A stretch of DNA of 64,000 bases from Enterococcus sp. 5H (lineage in GTDB: Bacteria > Bacillota > Bacilli > Lactobacillales > Enterococcaceae). Numbering within the stretch: position 1 is the stretch's first letter; each line of letters opens with the position of its first letter. Below the pieces are notes generated by a model. The model was not told the DNA's origin and made no database searches. It saw only the letters and a list, made by a program, of their open reading frames with translations. The position numbers and the translations under genes were made by a program. Where the stretch lies: the NCBI RefSeq assembly GCF_028128615.1, contig NZ_AMDP01000049.1, positions 1 through 64,000 on the forward strand, in the 5' to 3' direction. Below are positions 15,645 through 25,034 of the stretch, piece by piece.

Positions 15645-17763
15645 AGCATTTATTTTAGATAGTAAGGAATTAAACCATCAGAAAGCTGAATATTTGGAAA
15701 CTTTATTCGCTGTAGGTAATGGACATTTTGGTGTGCGGGCCGGGAATCCGTTAAAAATTAATCAATTTTATTCTGGTAATCCGGGAACATTTGTCAATGG
15801 ATTTTTTGAGAGTGAAAAAATTCAATATGGTGAATGGGCTTATGGATACGCCAAAGAGCATCAAACGATTTGTAAATTGCCGAATTTACGTGGCGTGATC
15901 TTGCAAATAGGTGAAGAAAATTCAGCTGATACAGAGTGGCAAATCAAGCTATTAGAGACACAACTAGATATGAAACAAGGGATATTATTTGAATCTTATG
16001 CGGTTGAAACACCAATTGGGAAAACATTTGAACTAAAGCTGACATCTTTTGCCTCGCTTACACGCAGTGAATTATTTGTTTGCCGCTATGAAGTGGAAAA
16101 TTATACTTTTGAAGAACCAATTTACCTAACACAGACCCTTTTTCAAAAAAGTGAAGTTGTTGAGGGAATTGTTGATGATCCGCGCGTAGTTAGTAAAGAA
16201 CAGGATTTACAGATTGAACAACAAGAAAATATTTATCATTTTGAGACAAAAAACAGCCAAAAAAAACTTGCAATTCGTGTGATAAATAGCGATGATAGTT
16301 TTATAATAGGTAAAGATCAGGTTGATTTGATTTTTCAGGTTAGTTCGATTTTTGATGAAAAGATTGCTGAACAGTCGATTTTTCAATGTGAAATAGCCGA
16401 TTATGAAACTTTAGTTCAAGAACAAAAAGCGGCTTACGAGAAATTTTGGTTGGCTAGCGATATTGAAATAAAAGGGAATAATGAACTGCAAAAAGGGATT
16501 CGTTTTAACCTGTTCCATTTAAATCAAGGAGCAGGACGTGATGGCAAGACGAACTTTGCTGCAAAAGGGTTGACGGGTGAAGGATATGAAGGTCATTATT
16601 TTTGGGATACCGAAATGTATATGTTGCCGTTTTTCATTTATACACAACCGGAAACAGCAAAAGCTTTGTTAACTTATCGTTATACTATTTTAGAGCAGGC
16701 CAAAAAACGAGCACAAGAGTTAGATCAGGATGGAGCATTGTTTGCGTGGCGGACGATTGATGGTCAGGAGACAAGTGCTTACTACCCAGCAGGAACCGCG
16801 CAAGTTCATATCAATGCGGATATTGTGTATGGTTTTCAATTGTACGAGCGAATTACCGGAGATAAAGAATTTATCCAAAATAAAGGTAGTCAAGTAGTTT
16901 TTGAAACAGCTAAATTTTGGTTAAGCTTCGGTGATTTTCTGGATAAAGAAGGTAAACTTGCTTTTTGTATCAACGGTGTAACAGGTCCTGATGAATACAG
17001 TGCTTTAGTCAATAATAATTTTTATACAAACAAAATGGCGCAAAATAATTTACGCTATGCAGTTTCTTTAGCTGAACGCTTGAATTGTTACAAAAACGAG
17101 CGTAAAGAATGGCTAAAAGCAGCTGATTTGATGTATTTCGGTTATAATCAAGAAAAACAGATTACGAACCAAGATGATGAATTTTTAGAGCAAGCGATTT
17201 GGGATTTTGCAAAAACACCAAAAGAGAAATACCCGTTGTTGCTGCACTATCATCCGATGATTATTTATAAATATCAAGTGTGCAAACAAGCAGATACTGT
17301 TTTGGCAGAAATGCTTTTTACGGACGATTTTACTCAAGACCAATTGCTGAGAGATTATGATTACTATGAACGAGTAACGACCCATGATTCGTCATTATCA
17401 CGCTCAATTTTCAGTATTATGGCAAGTCGAACAGGACAGCTGGAAAAAGCCTACCATTATTTTATGGACACAGCATTAATGGATTTAACAGATTTGCAAG
17501 GAAATGTGGAGGATGGAATCCATGCAGCTAATATGGGCGGTAGCTGGTTAAGTCTGATTTACGGATTTGCTGGACTTAGATATGACCAGGGGCTGCATAT
17601 GACCAATTATTTACCAAAAGAAATTGAGGAGCTAAAATTTAAAATCCTCTATCAAGGCGAACTAATTGAGGTCGTTCTTAATCAAGAAACAATTAATTGT
17701 ACATTACTTCCAAGTTCACAGCTGAATGTGGCATATTCTGGTAAGGATGTACGAATCAACTAA
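15631..17763 (+). CDS. Second GH65 glycoside phosphorylase
   Basis: A 710-residue enzyme with the GH65 domain order and the catalytic Glu455 in GVTGPDEYSALVNNNFYTN. The active-site region GLTGEGYEGHYFWDTEMYMLP is conserved. It differs from the first paralogue in the specificity loop (LFAWRTIDGQETSAYYPAGTAQVHIN instead of WPDDGETTPVWG...), and is shorter, so it probably acts on another linkage or acceptor. Products should feed PgmB. The start at ATG 15631 overlaps the permease gene. The LacI regulator follows 15 bases after its stop. Confidence 0.83.
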   Translation: MEKNRAFILDSKELNHQKAEYLETLFAVGNGHFGVRAGNPLKINQFYSGNPGTFVNGFFESEKIQYGEWAYGYAKEHQTICKLPNLRGVILQIGEENSADTEWQIKLLETQLDMKQGILFESYAVETPIGKTFELKLTSFASLTRSELFVCRYEVENYTFEEPIYLTQTLFQKSEVVEGIVDDPRVVSKEQDLQIEQQENIYHFETKNSQKKLAIRVINSDDSFIIGKDQVDLIFQVSSIFDEKIAEQSIFQCEIADYETLVQEQKAAYEKFWLASDIEIKGNNELQKGIRFNLFHLNQGAGRDGKTNFAAKGLTGEGYEGHYFWDTEMYMLPFFIYTQPETAKALLTYRYTILEQAKKRAQELDQDGALFAWRTIDGQETSAYYPAGTAQVHINADIVYGFQLYERITGDKEFIQNKGSQVVFETAKFWLSFGDFLDKEGKLAFCINGVTGPDEYSALVNNNFYTNKMAQNNLRYAVSLAERLNCYKNERKEWLKAADLMYFGYNQEKQITNQDDEFLEQAIWDFAKTPKEKYPLLLHYHPMIIYKYQVCKQADTVLAEMLFTDDFTQDQLLRDYDYYERVTTHDSSLSRSIFSIMASRTGQLEKAYHYFMDTALMDLTDLQGNVEDGIHAANMGGSWLSLIYGFAGLRYDQGLHMTNYLPKEIEELKFKILYQGELIEVVLNQETINCTLLPSSQLNVAYSGKDVRIN

Positions 17764-17778
17764 AAGGAGGTTTCTGAT

Positions 17779-18810
17779 GTGCGTGCAACCATTCGTGATG
17801 TAGCTAAAGTTGCTGGAGTTTCGATTGCAACTGTGTCTAAAGTTTTTAATGGCTATAGTGATATCAATCAAGAAACAAAAGAAAAAATTTTTGAGGTTGC
17901 TAAAGAGCTGGACTATACACCGAATATGGCTGCTAGAACATTATCCTCAAAATCACAGCAAACCATTGCCTTGATTTTAAATGAGTTTAATTTTAACCGG
18001 AAATCAACGATGCCGCTAGAAGTATTGAATGGCGTATATAAATTTACGGAGCAATCGGATTTCGAGTTTGTTTTCTATGGAACAAGTACAGAAAAACAAG
18101 AATCCAAAACCTTTCGTCAATTTTGTAATGAGCATAATATTACCGGCGCTGTTATTCAAGGATTAAAAATGACAGATCCATATTATTATGAAATTCAGGA
18201 AACCAGTTTACCGACAGTTTTGATTGATATTGTAATGGATAATCCTCAAGTGGGAACCGTCTCAATCGATAGCGAGGCAGCTTCGCTGGAAGCAGTTAAT
18301 TATTTGATTAGTAGAGGGCATCAAAACATCGGGATGATTAATGGAAGTAGAGATGCCAATGTTAGTACTTTACGTGAATCAGGTTACCGGCAGGCATTGG
18401 AAAAAAATGATTTGTTAGTTAATGAATCCTATGTACAATATGCCAACTTTGATGAAGATATTGCTTTTTTAATTACCAAAAATTTATTGAGTAGTCATAA
18501 AGAAATTACTGCTCTGTTTTGTGCCAGCGATATCATTGCTATTGGTGCGATGCGTGCTGCAAGAGATATGGGTAAAAAAGTACCAGAAGATCTTTCAATT
18601 ATCGGCTTTGACGATATTGTTTTAGCATCGTATGTTACGCCGACATTAACATCTGTAGCTCAAGATATGGAAACCATTGGATTTGAGGCAGCAAAACTTT
18701 TAACTGAGATCATTAAGGATAATTTGGAAGAAAAAATCAATCACTGGATTATTCCACATGATATTCATTATCGTGAAAGTGTAGCGGATGTAAAAAAAGA
18801 TCAAAAATAA
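17779..18810 (+). CDS. LacI-family transcriptional regulator
   Basis: A 343-residue regulator with an N-terminal helix-turn-helix (TIRDVAKVAGVSIATVSKVFNG), hinge helix (NMAARTLS) and a periplasmic-binding-protein-like core that would sense sugar. The GTG at 17779 is the start, eight bases after AAAAGGAGG; an ATG three bases earlier is out of frame. As last gene of the phosphorylase operon it probably represses this operon and pgmB by binding the CTAAAACGTTTTAG-type sites at 9275 and 10146. The link to those sites is inferred. Confidence 0.9.
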   Translation: MRATIRDVAKVAGVSIATVSKVFNGYSDINQETKEKIFEVAKELDYTPNMAARTLSSKSQQTIALILNEFNFNRKSTMPLEVLNGVYKFTEQSDFEFVFYGTSTEKQESKTFRQFCNEHNITGAVIQGLKMTDPYYYEIQETSLPTVLIDIVMDNPQVGTVSIDSEAASLEAVNYLISRGHQNIGMINGSRDANVSTLRESGYRQALEKNDLLVNESYVQYANFDEDIAFLITKNLLSSHKEITALFCASDIIAIGAMRAARDMGKKVPEDLSIIGFDDIVLASYVTPTLTSVAQDMETIGFEAAKLLTEIIKDNLEEKINHWIIPHDIHYRESVADVKKDQK

Positions 18811-18835
18811 TTTTTTCTTCTATATAATAGTAAAA

Positions 18836-18884
18836 AATAGTCTTAGACAAAACGATCATTGTTTTGTTGTAAGGCTATTTTTTG
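18836..18884 (+). terminator. Terminator of the sugar operon
   Basis: AATAGTCTTA..CAAAAC pairs with GTTTTG..TAAGGCTATT, with a T-run after the stem. Confidence 0.75.
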
Positions 18885-18914
18885 TTTGAAATAACATATT
18901 GTGACTATTAACTT

Positions 18915-19042
18915 CAATTTTGACATTTGGCTCGCATCACCCGACATGAAATGAAATTTTCTAGAAACACTTCTATTTTATACTACATATACCAAGTTAA
19001 AACAAATCAATAAAAGGAACGGAGGACTTCAAATTACGCATG
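18915..19042 (+). promoter_or_regulatory. Tandem promoter-leader unit 1 (operator, -10, RBS-like site, no gene)
   Basis: The inverted-repeat operator TGGCTCGCATCACCCGACA (18928-18946) is followed exactly 51 bases from its first base by TATACT (18979). GGAGGACTTCAAA at 19021 looks like a ribosome site and leads only to a five-codon frame at 19040. This is the most diverged of three tandem units. Confidence 0.6.
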
Positions 19043-19072
19043 TTTAAAAGTACTTGAGCGCAAGTCAGCTAA

Positions 19073-19200
19073 CGATTTTAACTTTTGTCTCGTATCACGC
19101 GACAAGATATGAAAAATTTTAATACAGTTTTACATCTATACTATGTATATCAAGTTGCAACAAAGTAATGCAAACGAGTAAAAGAATGGAGGGCTTCAAA
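19073..19200 (+). promoter_or_regulatory. Tandem promoter-leader unit 2
   Basis: The operator TGTCTCGTATCACGCGACA (19086-19104) has arms TGTCnCG and CGnGACA. TATACT begins at 19137, again 51 bases from the operator start, and GGAGGGCTTCAAA at 19188 mirrors the unit-1 ribosome-like site. No start codon follows. Confidence 0.65.
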
Positions 19201-19236
19201 AAATACAGCTATTTCACTTAATTTTATAACAATGAA

Positions 19237-19372
19237 CAATTTCAACATTTGTCTCGTATGACACGACACAATACGAAAATTGTAACAGCACTTTATTCCT
19301 TATACTAAATATACAAAGTTGAGAGAGAAAAACAATCATCAACAAAAACAAATTGACTGGAGGAAATAAGAA
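19237..19372 (+). promoter_or_regulatory. Tandem promoter-leader unit 3, drives the DUF308 gene
   Basis: The operator TGTCTCGTATGACACGACA (19250-19268) and TATACT (19301) keep the same 51-base offset, and GGAGG at 19359 serves the ATG at 19373. The -35 regions are weak in all units, and the operator centre falls near -54, a position typical for an activator. Confidence 0.65.
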
Positions 19373-19891
19373 ATGACAAAAACAAGAAAATTTAATTTAG
19401 GACGTTTCATCGTTGGAATATTATATGCATGGGTTGCAGTATTAGCTTTTCAAAACCCTGCACAAGATCTAGCTGCACTCGTAATCTTTTTCGCAATTTC
19501 AGCAATTATAAAAGGAGCAGTTGAGTTAATCGCACGAAGCAAAAATAAAGAAACAACAGAAAAGCATTCAAATACAAGTCTTTTAATTGGAATCGTTGAT
19601 CTATTAATTGGGATTTTCTTTTTATTCCACTTAGCATTCGGAGTGATTGTATCACCATTCATCTTTGCAATTTGGTTTATTAGTGACTCAGTTGTCCGAT
19701 TAATCCACAAAGATAGTGCGAAAGAAATTGGTACTGGTTACTATTGGTTTTCACTAATTGTAAATATCATCGGAGTAATCATCGGTGTCATGTTATTCTT
19801 CAATCCTTTAGTATCAGCATTAACATTAGCATTCTTAGTTGGTTTCTATCTTTTACTAGCGGGAATCAACTACTTGATCTCAGCATTCTAA
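19373..19891 (+). CDS. DUF308 (HdeD-like) membrane protein
   Basis: A 172-residue protein with about six membrane helices in the repeated pattern of DUF308/HdeD proteins (GRFIVGILYAWVAVLAFQNPAQ..., LLIGIVDLLIGIFFLF, GFYLLLAGINYLISAF). In enterobacteria HdeD helps survival at low pH, and here the gene opens a glutamate decarboxylase acid-resistance locus. It lies behind the third of three tandem promoter units. A small hairpin separates it from gadC, so it may be expressed more strongly than the genes behind it. Confidence 0.7.
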   Translation: MTKTRKFNLGRFIVGILYAWVAVLAFQNPAQDLAALVIFFAISAIIKGAVELIARSKNKETTEKHSNTSLLIGIVDLLIGIFFLFHLAFGVIVSPFIFAIWFISDSVVRLIHKDSAKEIGTGYYWFSLIVNIIGVIIGVMLFFNPLVSALTLAFLVGFYLLLAGINYLISAF

Positions 19892-19919
19892 ATGTGACAT
19901 GTTAAATTAAAAACGTAAA

Positions 19920-19942
19920 AAGAACCGGCGCCGTCTGGTTCT
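19920..19942 (+). promoter_or_regulatory. Small hairpin between DUF308 gene and gadC
   Basis: AGAACC (19921-19926) pairs with GGTTCT around a GC-rich loop, without a T-run. It may act as an attenuator or processing site in the common transcript. Confidence 0.35.
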
Positions 19943-19972
19943 AAAACTTAAACGAAGAGAGGAAAAAATAGT

Positions 19973-21415
19973 ATGTCAGAGAATAAAAGAAAGTTATCAT
20001 TATTCAGTTTCTTCGCCATGACGGCGTCACTTTTTATCACAGTTTATGAATATCCAACATTTGCAATGTCAGGAATGACTTTAGTTTTCTTCTTATTAAT
20101 CTGTGGGTTGTTCTGGTTCTTACCAGTTGCACTATGTTCAGCAGAAATGGCAACAATTAAAGGGTACCAAGAAGGCGGAATCTTCGGTTGGGTTGGAAAA
20201 ACATTAGGTGAGAAATACGGTTTTGCCGCTATCTTCTTCCAATGGTTTCAAATCACAGTTGGTTTTGTCACAATGATTTACTTCATTATCGGATCTGTTT
20301 CTTACGCAGCAGGTGTTCCGGCATTAAATGATAATCCAATGTTGAAATTTCTCAGTGTAATTATTATCTTCTGGATTGCAACACTGCTTCAATTTAAAGG
20401 GACAGAGACAACAGCTAAAGTTGCCAAAGCAGGTTTTATCGTAGGAATTATTATCCCAGTTGGATTAATGTTAATTTTAACAATTAAATACATCGTTGTT
20501 GGTGGTCACCCAGTAGCAACTTCATTTACAGATAAAGGATTCTTGCCAAAAGGGAAAGATTTTGCCGCACTTGCTTCATTTATGTTAGCGTACATGGGTG
20601 TTGAAGCATCAGCGCCGCATATTAATGAATTAGAGAATCCTAAGAAAAATTATCCATTAGCAATGTTCATTTTAGTAATTGTCGGTATTCTATTAAGTAC
20701 TATCGGCGGAAGTGCTGTCTCAATGGTCGTTCCAGCTGATAAATTATCTTTAAACTCAGGTGTTGTTCAAACTTTCCAAACATTGATCCTTTCAGAAAAT
20801 GGTCAATTAACTTGGGTAGTAAAAATTGTTGCAATGTTAGTCGCATTCGGTGTGTTAGCTCAAGTTTGTTCATGGATTGTTGGACCAACTGAAGGTTTAA
20901 GAACCGTTGCTCAAAAAGGTCTAATTCCTGAGCGTTTCAAAAAAGTTAATGACAATCAAGTTCCAGTTGCACTATTGATTGTACAAGGAATTGTCGTAAC
21001 AATCTGGGCTGCAGTTTTAACACTTGGCGGTGGAGGTAGTAACGTTTCCTTCCTAACAGCCATTTCACTAACTGTAATTATTTACTTAAGTGCTTATGTA
21101 TTATTCTTCGTTGCCTACTTTGTCTTGATCTTCAAACGCTCTAATCAAGGGTTAGAAAGAACGTATCAAGTACCAGGTGGAAAAATTGGTAAAGCATTAA
21201 TCGCTGGAGCAGGACTACTATTGTCACTTTTAGCCATCGGTTCTTCAATGATTGCACCAAGCGAATTAAAAGGAGCGCAAATTCATACGTATCTTATTAC
21301 ATTAGGCATTAGTTATCTAGTTACATTGGCGATTCCATTCGTATTCTATCGTTTTTACAGTCGTCGTAAATCAGAAAATAAAGTAAATACAGCTAAAGAG
21401 GAGCAAACTATATGA
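19973..21415 (+). CDS. gadC: Glutamate:GABA antiporter, copy 1
   Basis: A 480-residue APC-family transporter with 12 helices. The opening LFSFFAMTASLFITVYEYPTFA, the PVALCSAEMATIKGYQEGGIFGWVG stretch and YMGVEASAPHINELENPKKNYP are typical of GadC. It exchanges external glutamate for internal GABA, so that decarboxylation consumes a proton per cycle. The C-terminus is short compared with the plug of E. coli GadC. It starts at ATG 19973 and its stop overlaps the next start by four bases (ATGA), coupling it to yhgE. The decarboxylase gadB of this copy lies about 12 kb downstream. Confidence 0.88.
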   Translation: MSENKRKLSLFSFFAMTASLFITVYEYPTFAMSGMTLVFFLLICGLFWFLPVALCSAEMATIKGYQEGGIFGWVGKTLGEKYGFAAIFFQWFQITVGFVTMIYFIIGSVSYAAGVPALNDNPMLKFLSVIIIFWIATLLQFKGTETTAKVAKAGFIVGIIIPVGLMLILTIKYIVVGGHPVATSFTDKGFLPKGKDFAALASFMLAYMGVEASAPHINELENPKKNYPLAMFILVIVGILLSTIGGSAVSMVVPADKLSLNSGVVQTFQTLILSENGQLTWVVKIVAMLVAFGVLAQVCSWIVGPTEGLRTVAQKGLIPERFKKVNDNQVPVALLIVQGIVVTIWAAVLTLGGGGSNVSFLTAISLTVIIYLSAYVLFFVAYFVLIFKRSNQGLERTYQVPGGKIGKALIAGAGLLLSLLAIGSSMIAPSELKGAQIHTYLITLGISYLVTLAIPFVFYRFYSRRKSENKVNTAKEEQTI

Positions 21416-23829
21416 AAATGATTAAACAAGAATTCATTAATATCTTTAAAAATAAAATCTTACTTATTTCAGTACTTGCGATTACCTTTATCCCAATTTT
21501 ATATGCAGGGTTCTTCTCAAAATCAGTTTGGGACCCTTATGGTCGAGCGAAAGACTTGCCAGTTGCAGTAGTAAATGAAGATAAACCTGTGGAAATGATG
21601 GGACAAAAGGTCAATGTGGGTGAACAACTCGTTGATCAATTAAAAACCAATCACGATTTAAAATGGGAATTCGTCTCGGCGGCTGAAGCTGAGAAAGGAA
21701 TGAAAGACTTACATTATTATATGATCGTCACTATTCCAAAAGATTTCTCCAAAGATGCAACAACTTTACTAGATAAAGACCCGAAAAAAATGGAACTTAC
21801 GTATACAACAAATGGATCACTTAACTATATCGGAGAAGAAATTTCTCAAATTGGTGCAACAAGCTTAGAGTCACAAGTTAGAGATAGCGTAACAGAATCT
21901 TATGTGACAGCATTAAACGAAGTTGGTAAAGAAGCTGCTAAAGGTATGGACCAAGCTTCTGACGGTGCGAATCAATTAGCAGCAGGTACTTCTCAATTAG
22001 AGAGTGGCTTATCACAATATACAGATGGTGTTTCTCAAGCAGCAGATGGTTCAACACAATTAGCAGATGGTACAAATGAATTAGCCAGCAACATTGGCCC
22101 TTTAAGCTCAGGTGTCGGTCAACTAGATTCAGGAGCGGCAGAATTAAGCTCAGCTCTTAATACGATTGATAGTAAAACACAACCAATCAGCGGTAAAGTC
22201 AATGCATTAAGTGCTGGTTTAGCAGAACTTTCTCAAGGAAGTAAAGAATTAGAACAAGCCTTAAAAAATGTTGATAACAGTTTAGATGCAACATCAAAAG
22301 CAACAATTCAACACAATTTAGATCAAGCACAAGCAGACCTAGATAAAATTTTAAGTGACTCAAAAGCATTAGAAAATACATCAATTGAATCAGCTCAAAT
22401 TTCAGCTGATTTAGACCAACTAGGTGCACAATTAGGTGAATTAAACAGTAAATTAGCCGTTGATTCTTCTAGTTTGCAAAGTCAAATTGCAGAAAGTATT
22501 AGCCGCCAAGAAGGAATTGAAGAAGCAACAAAAAGTCAATTAGTAGCAGAAATTAGCGGTCAAATCGCTGCCTTTGAATCAGCTCAAAATGCTAAAATTC
22601 AATCTGAAACAGCAGCGCTATCAGGCAATATTCAACAAGCCAAAGCGTCTGCTGAACAATTAGCAACACAAGCTAGAGCTTTAAGCGAATTAGCGGCAGG
22701 AATTTCTGCCAACACTGCAAATCTAAAAGTTGGTTTCAACGAAATCCAAAATGGTACAAATGATGTTTTTGCAATCTTAAATATTGCTCCATTAAGTTTA
22801 AATGCAACAACGTTAGTCAATGATTTAGATAGAGCCTCAGCAGATTTAAATCAATTAAGCACCGAACTACCAGCTGCATTAGCAGGTGTCGATCAATTAA
22901 CAGATGGCGGAAATCAGTTGTCTACAGGATTAAATCAATTATCAGCTCAAATGCCGACTCTAGCATCAGGCGTTACACAGTTAAACAGTGGTGCAGTACA
23001 ATTAAATAGTGGCTTAGCTGAACTAAATGACAACTCTCCACAATTAATGAGCGGAGTCGATCAATTAGAATCTGGTTCAGATCAATTAGCAACAGCACTA
23101 GGTGAAGCGGCAGAATTAGCCGGAAAAGCTGATTTAGGTCAAAAGAACATCGAAATGTTCGCTGATCCAACGAATTTAAAACTTGATGAATATAGTCATG
23201 TATCAAACTATGGAGAAGCTTTATCCCCATATATTATGTCACTTGCACTATTTGTCGGATGTTTAGTCTTTAACTTTGTCTTCCCAATTCGTAAAGTTTC
23301 AATGGCCGGTCAATCTTCTCGTAACTGGTGGTTAAGTAAAGTAGCAATTGGATTTGCTGTATCAACTGCAATGGCAGCAATCGAAGCAACAGTAATGTTA
23401 ATGATCGGTTTACACGTAGATAATATCGGCTCATTCTATCTAATGGCCTTCATCAGTGCTTGGGCATATATGTTCTTAGTTATGTTCTTCGCAATGACCT
23501 TTGATAACCCAGGAAGATTTGTTGCGATGATTCTCCTTGTATTACAACTAGGCGGAGCTGGTGGAACATTCCCAATGCCGTTAACCAATGGATTCTTTAA
23601 TGCAATCCACCCATACTTGCCAATGTCTTATTCAATCTATGGATTCCGTGAAGCAATTTCAGGCGGAATTGGTGCACCAATGTTTAATCATAGTGTTGCT
23701 GTTCTAAGTTTCGTATTCATAGCCTTCGTTATTTTACTAGGAATTTCTATGAACTTGTTGCAAAGAAAACACTTAGCAGGAATATCACAACTAGATAATA
23801 ACCAAGAATTACAAGCAGTAGAACAATAG
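21412..23829 (+). CDS. YhgE/Pip-type membrane protein with long coiled coil, copy 1
   Basis: An 805-residue protein: one N-terminal membrane helix (about 10-30), a conserved FSKSVWDPYGRAKDLPVAVVNED domain, a long extracellular coiled region (about 180-570) made of repeats such as DGxxQLxxGxxxL, and five to six C-terminal helices with the ABC-2-like signature NPGRFVAMILLVLQLGGAGGTFP. The family includes the lactococcal phage infection protein Pip and is related in layout to EsaA of type VII secretion. Substrate unknown. It overlaps gadC by four bases. It is probably an exporter or envelope complex component that works with the GAD genes. Confidence 0.85.
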   Translation: MKMIKQEFINIFKNKILLISVLAITFIPILYAGFFSKSVWDPYGRAKDLPVAVVNEDKPVEMMGQKVNVGEQLVDQLKTNHDLKWEFVSAAEAEKGMKDLHYYMIVTIPKDFSKDATTLLDKDPKKMELTYTTNGSLNYIGEEISQIGATSLESQVRDSVTESYVTALNEVGKEAAKGMDQASDGANQLAAGTSQLESGLSQYTDGVSQAADGSTQLADGTNELASNIGPLSSGVGQLDSGAAELSSALNTIDSKTQPISGKVNALSAGLAELSQGSKELEQALKNVDNSLDATSKATIQHNLDQAQADLDKILSDSKALENTSIESAQISADLDQLGAQLGELNSKLAVDSSSLQSQIAESISRQEGIEEATKSQLVAEISGQIAAFESAQNAKIQSETAALSGNIQQAKASAEQLATQARALSELAAGISANTANLKVGFNEIQNGTNDVFAILNIAPLSLNATTLVNDLDRASADLNQLSTELPAALAGVDQLTDGGNQLSTGLNQLSAQMPTLASGVTQLNSGAVQLNSGLAELNDNSPQLMSGVDQLESGSDQLATALGEAAELAGKADLGQKNIEMFADPTNLKLDEYSHVSNYGEALSPYIMSLALFVGCLVFNFVFPIRKVSMAGQSSRNWWLSKVAIGFAVSTAMAAIEATVMLMIGLHVDNIGSFYLMAFISAWAYMFLVMFFAMTFDNPGRFVAMILLVLQLGGAGGTFPMPLTNGFFNAIHPYLPMSYSIYGFREAISGGIGAPMFNHSVAVLSFVFIAFVILLGISMNLLQRKHLAGISQLDNNQELQAVEQ

Positions 23830-23841
23830 ACATTCATTTCG

Positions 23842-23911
23842 AGATTCTGTCGAAAGACTCGACAGAATCTTGAAATAAAATACATAAAAAAAACGTAAAA
23901 TAAGTAGTATA
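23842..23911 (+). promoter_or_regulatory. Hairpin/operator and promoter before first CGH gene
   Basis: AGATTCTGTCGA (23842-23853) pairs perfectly with TCGACAGAATCT (23859-23870). No T-run follows. TATAAA at 23908 lies 59 bases from the TGTCG start. A closely similar element lies upstream of the second CGH gene at 32215, so a protein-binding role is likely beside any hairpin effect. Confidence 0.55.
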
Positions 23912-23953
23912 AACAAAACAAAGAACCTAAAAAAGAAAAGGACGTGCCAAATT

Positions 23954-24943
23954 ATGTGTACAAGTATTTTTACAAAAACAACTGATGGGAAAAGCTTATT
24001 ATCAAGAACAATGGACTTTTCATTTCCTTTAGACCCAAGTCCACTGTATATCCCAAGAAACTACAAATGGGAATCAGGAGCAGACAATGTATCACATGAA
24101 AATAAATTTGGTTTTATCGGAGCTGGACGTTTATTAGGAACAGCGTATTTTGTAGCAGATGGTGTAAATGAAAAAGGTTTATCAATCGCGGAATTATATT
24201 TACCTGGAGAAGCGCAATATCAAGAAGCTCCAGAAGAAAATAAAAATAATTTAGCACCTCATGAATTAATTTTATGGATGTTAGGAAATTTCGGCTCAAT
24301 TAAAGAAATCGAAACAAAACTAAATGAAGTTAATCTGGTTGCAGTAAAAGCGCCAATGCTAAATATCGTAACGCCTCTACATTGGATTATTACAGATGAA
24401 ACGGGTCGCTGTGTGATTATCGAACCAACAGAAAAAGAATTGAAGATTAAAGAAAATCCAGTTGGTGTGATGACAAATACTCCACGTTTTGAATGGCATG
24501 TTGAAAATTTACGCAACTATTTAAACGTTCGCCCAAAACAATACGAACCAGTAACATTCGGTGAATTTACAGCAGTGCCATTTTCACAAGGAACAGGAAC
24601 AATGGGCTTGCCTGGCGGCTATACGCCACCGGAACGTTTTGTCCGCGCTGCATTTTTCAAAGAATATATTGACGAGGCTGAAAACGAAGCAGCAGGTGTT
24701 ACAAACGCCTACCATATTTTAGCAACTGTTCGTATTCCAAAAGGCATTGTTGTTACTCAAGAAGGTGCACAAGATTATTCCCAATATGTTGGTACAATGT
24801 GTAACCAAAGTCGTTCATACTACTTCAACAGTTATGACAACAGCCAAATTGCTAAAGTAACGATTACAGATGACCTATTAGAAGTAGATAAACCAATCTC
24901 ATTTTTAGTAGATAAAACAGAAACTTTTAAAAGCTTAAATTAA
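23954..24943 (+). CDS. Choloylglycine hydrolase-family N-acyl hydrolase (penicillin V acylase-like), copy 1
   Basis: A 329-residue Ntn hydrolase. The start is fixed by the required N-terminal Cys: after Met removal Cys2 is the nucleophile. Arg18, Asp21, Asn175 (GVMTNTP) and Arg228 (PPERFVR) fall at the usual positions of this family. Residue 82 (AELYLPGE) is Tyr, as in penicillin V acylases, where bile salt hydrolases carry Asn. No signal peptide is present, so it acts in the cytoplasm. It should split or form an amide of an acyl chain and an amine; the natural substrate is unknown. Expression as part of the gadC-yhgE unit or from its own promoter is possible. Confidence 0.87.
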   Translation: MCTSIFTKTTDGKSLLSRTMDFSFPLDPSPLYIPRNYKWESGADNVSHENKFGFIGAGRLLGTAYFVADGVNEKGLSIAELYLPGEAQYQEAPEENKNNLAPHELILWMLGNFGSIKEIETKLNEVNLVAVKAPMLNIVTPLHWIITDETGRCVIIEPTEKELKIKENPVGVMTNTPRFEWHVENLRNYLNVRPKQYEPVTFGEFTAVPFSQGTGTMGLPGGYTPPERFVRAAFFKEYIDEAENEAAGVTNAYHILATVRIPKGIVVTQEGAQDYSQYVGTMCNQSRSYYFNSYDNSQIAKVTITDDLLEVDKPISFLVDKTETFKSLN

Positions 24944-24964
24944 GTCTGGTTGTTTCAGACTTAA
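24940..24964 (+). terminator. Hairpin after first CGH gene
   Basis: TTAAGTCTG (24940-24948) pairs with CAGACTTAA (24956-24964). There is no T-run, so termination is likely only partial. Confidence 0.45.
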
Positions 24965-25034
24965 TACATAGAAAAATTATCCAAACAAGCACATAGTAAA
25001 CTTATCTGGTTGTCCCGATTTAGGTTAAAACTTA

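Noticed and set aside
18915-19372. Possible CRISPR or satellite array
   Set aside because: Only three units of unequal length (158 and 164 bases) with operator and -10 elements; no short identical repeats with unique spacers.
22199-23230. Minus-strand open frames inside the first yhgE gene
   Set aside because: They are Leu-rich shadows of the repeated coiled-coil codons, without ribosome sites.
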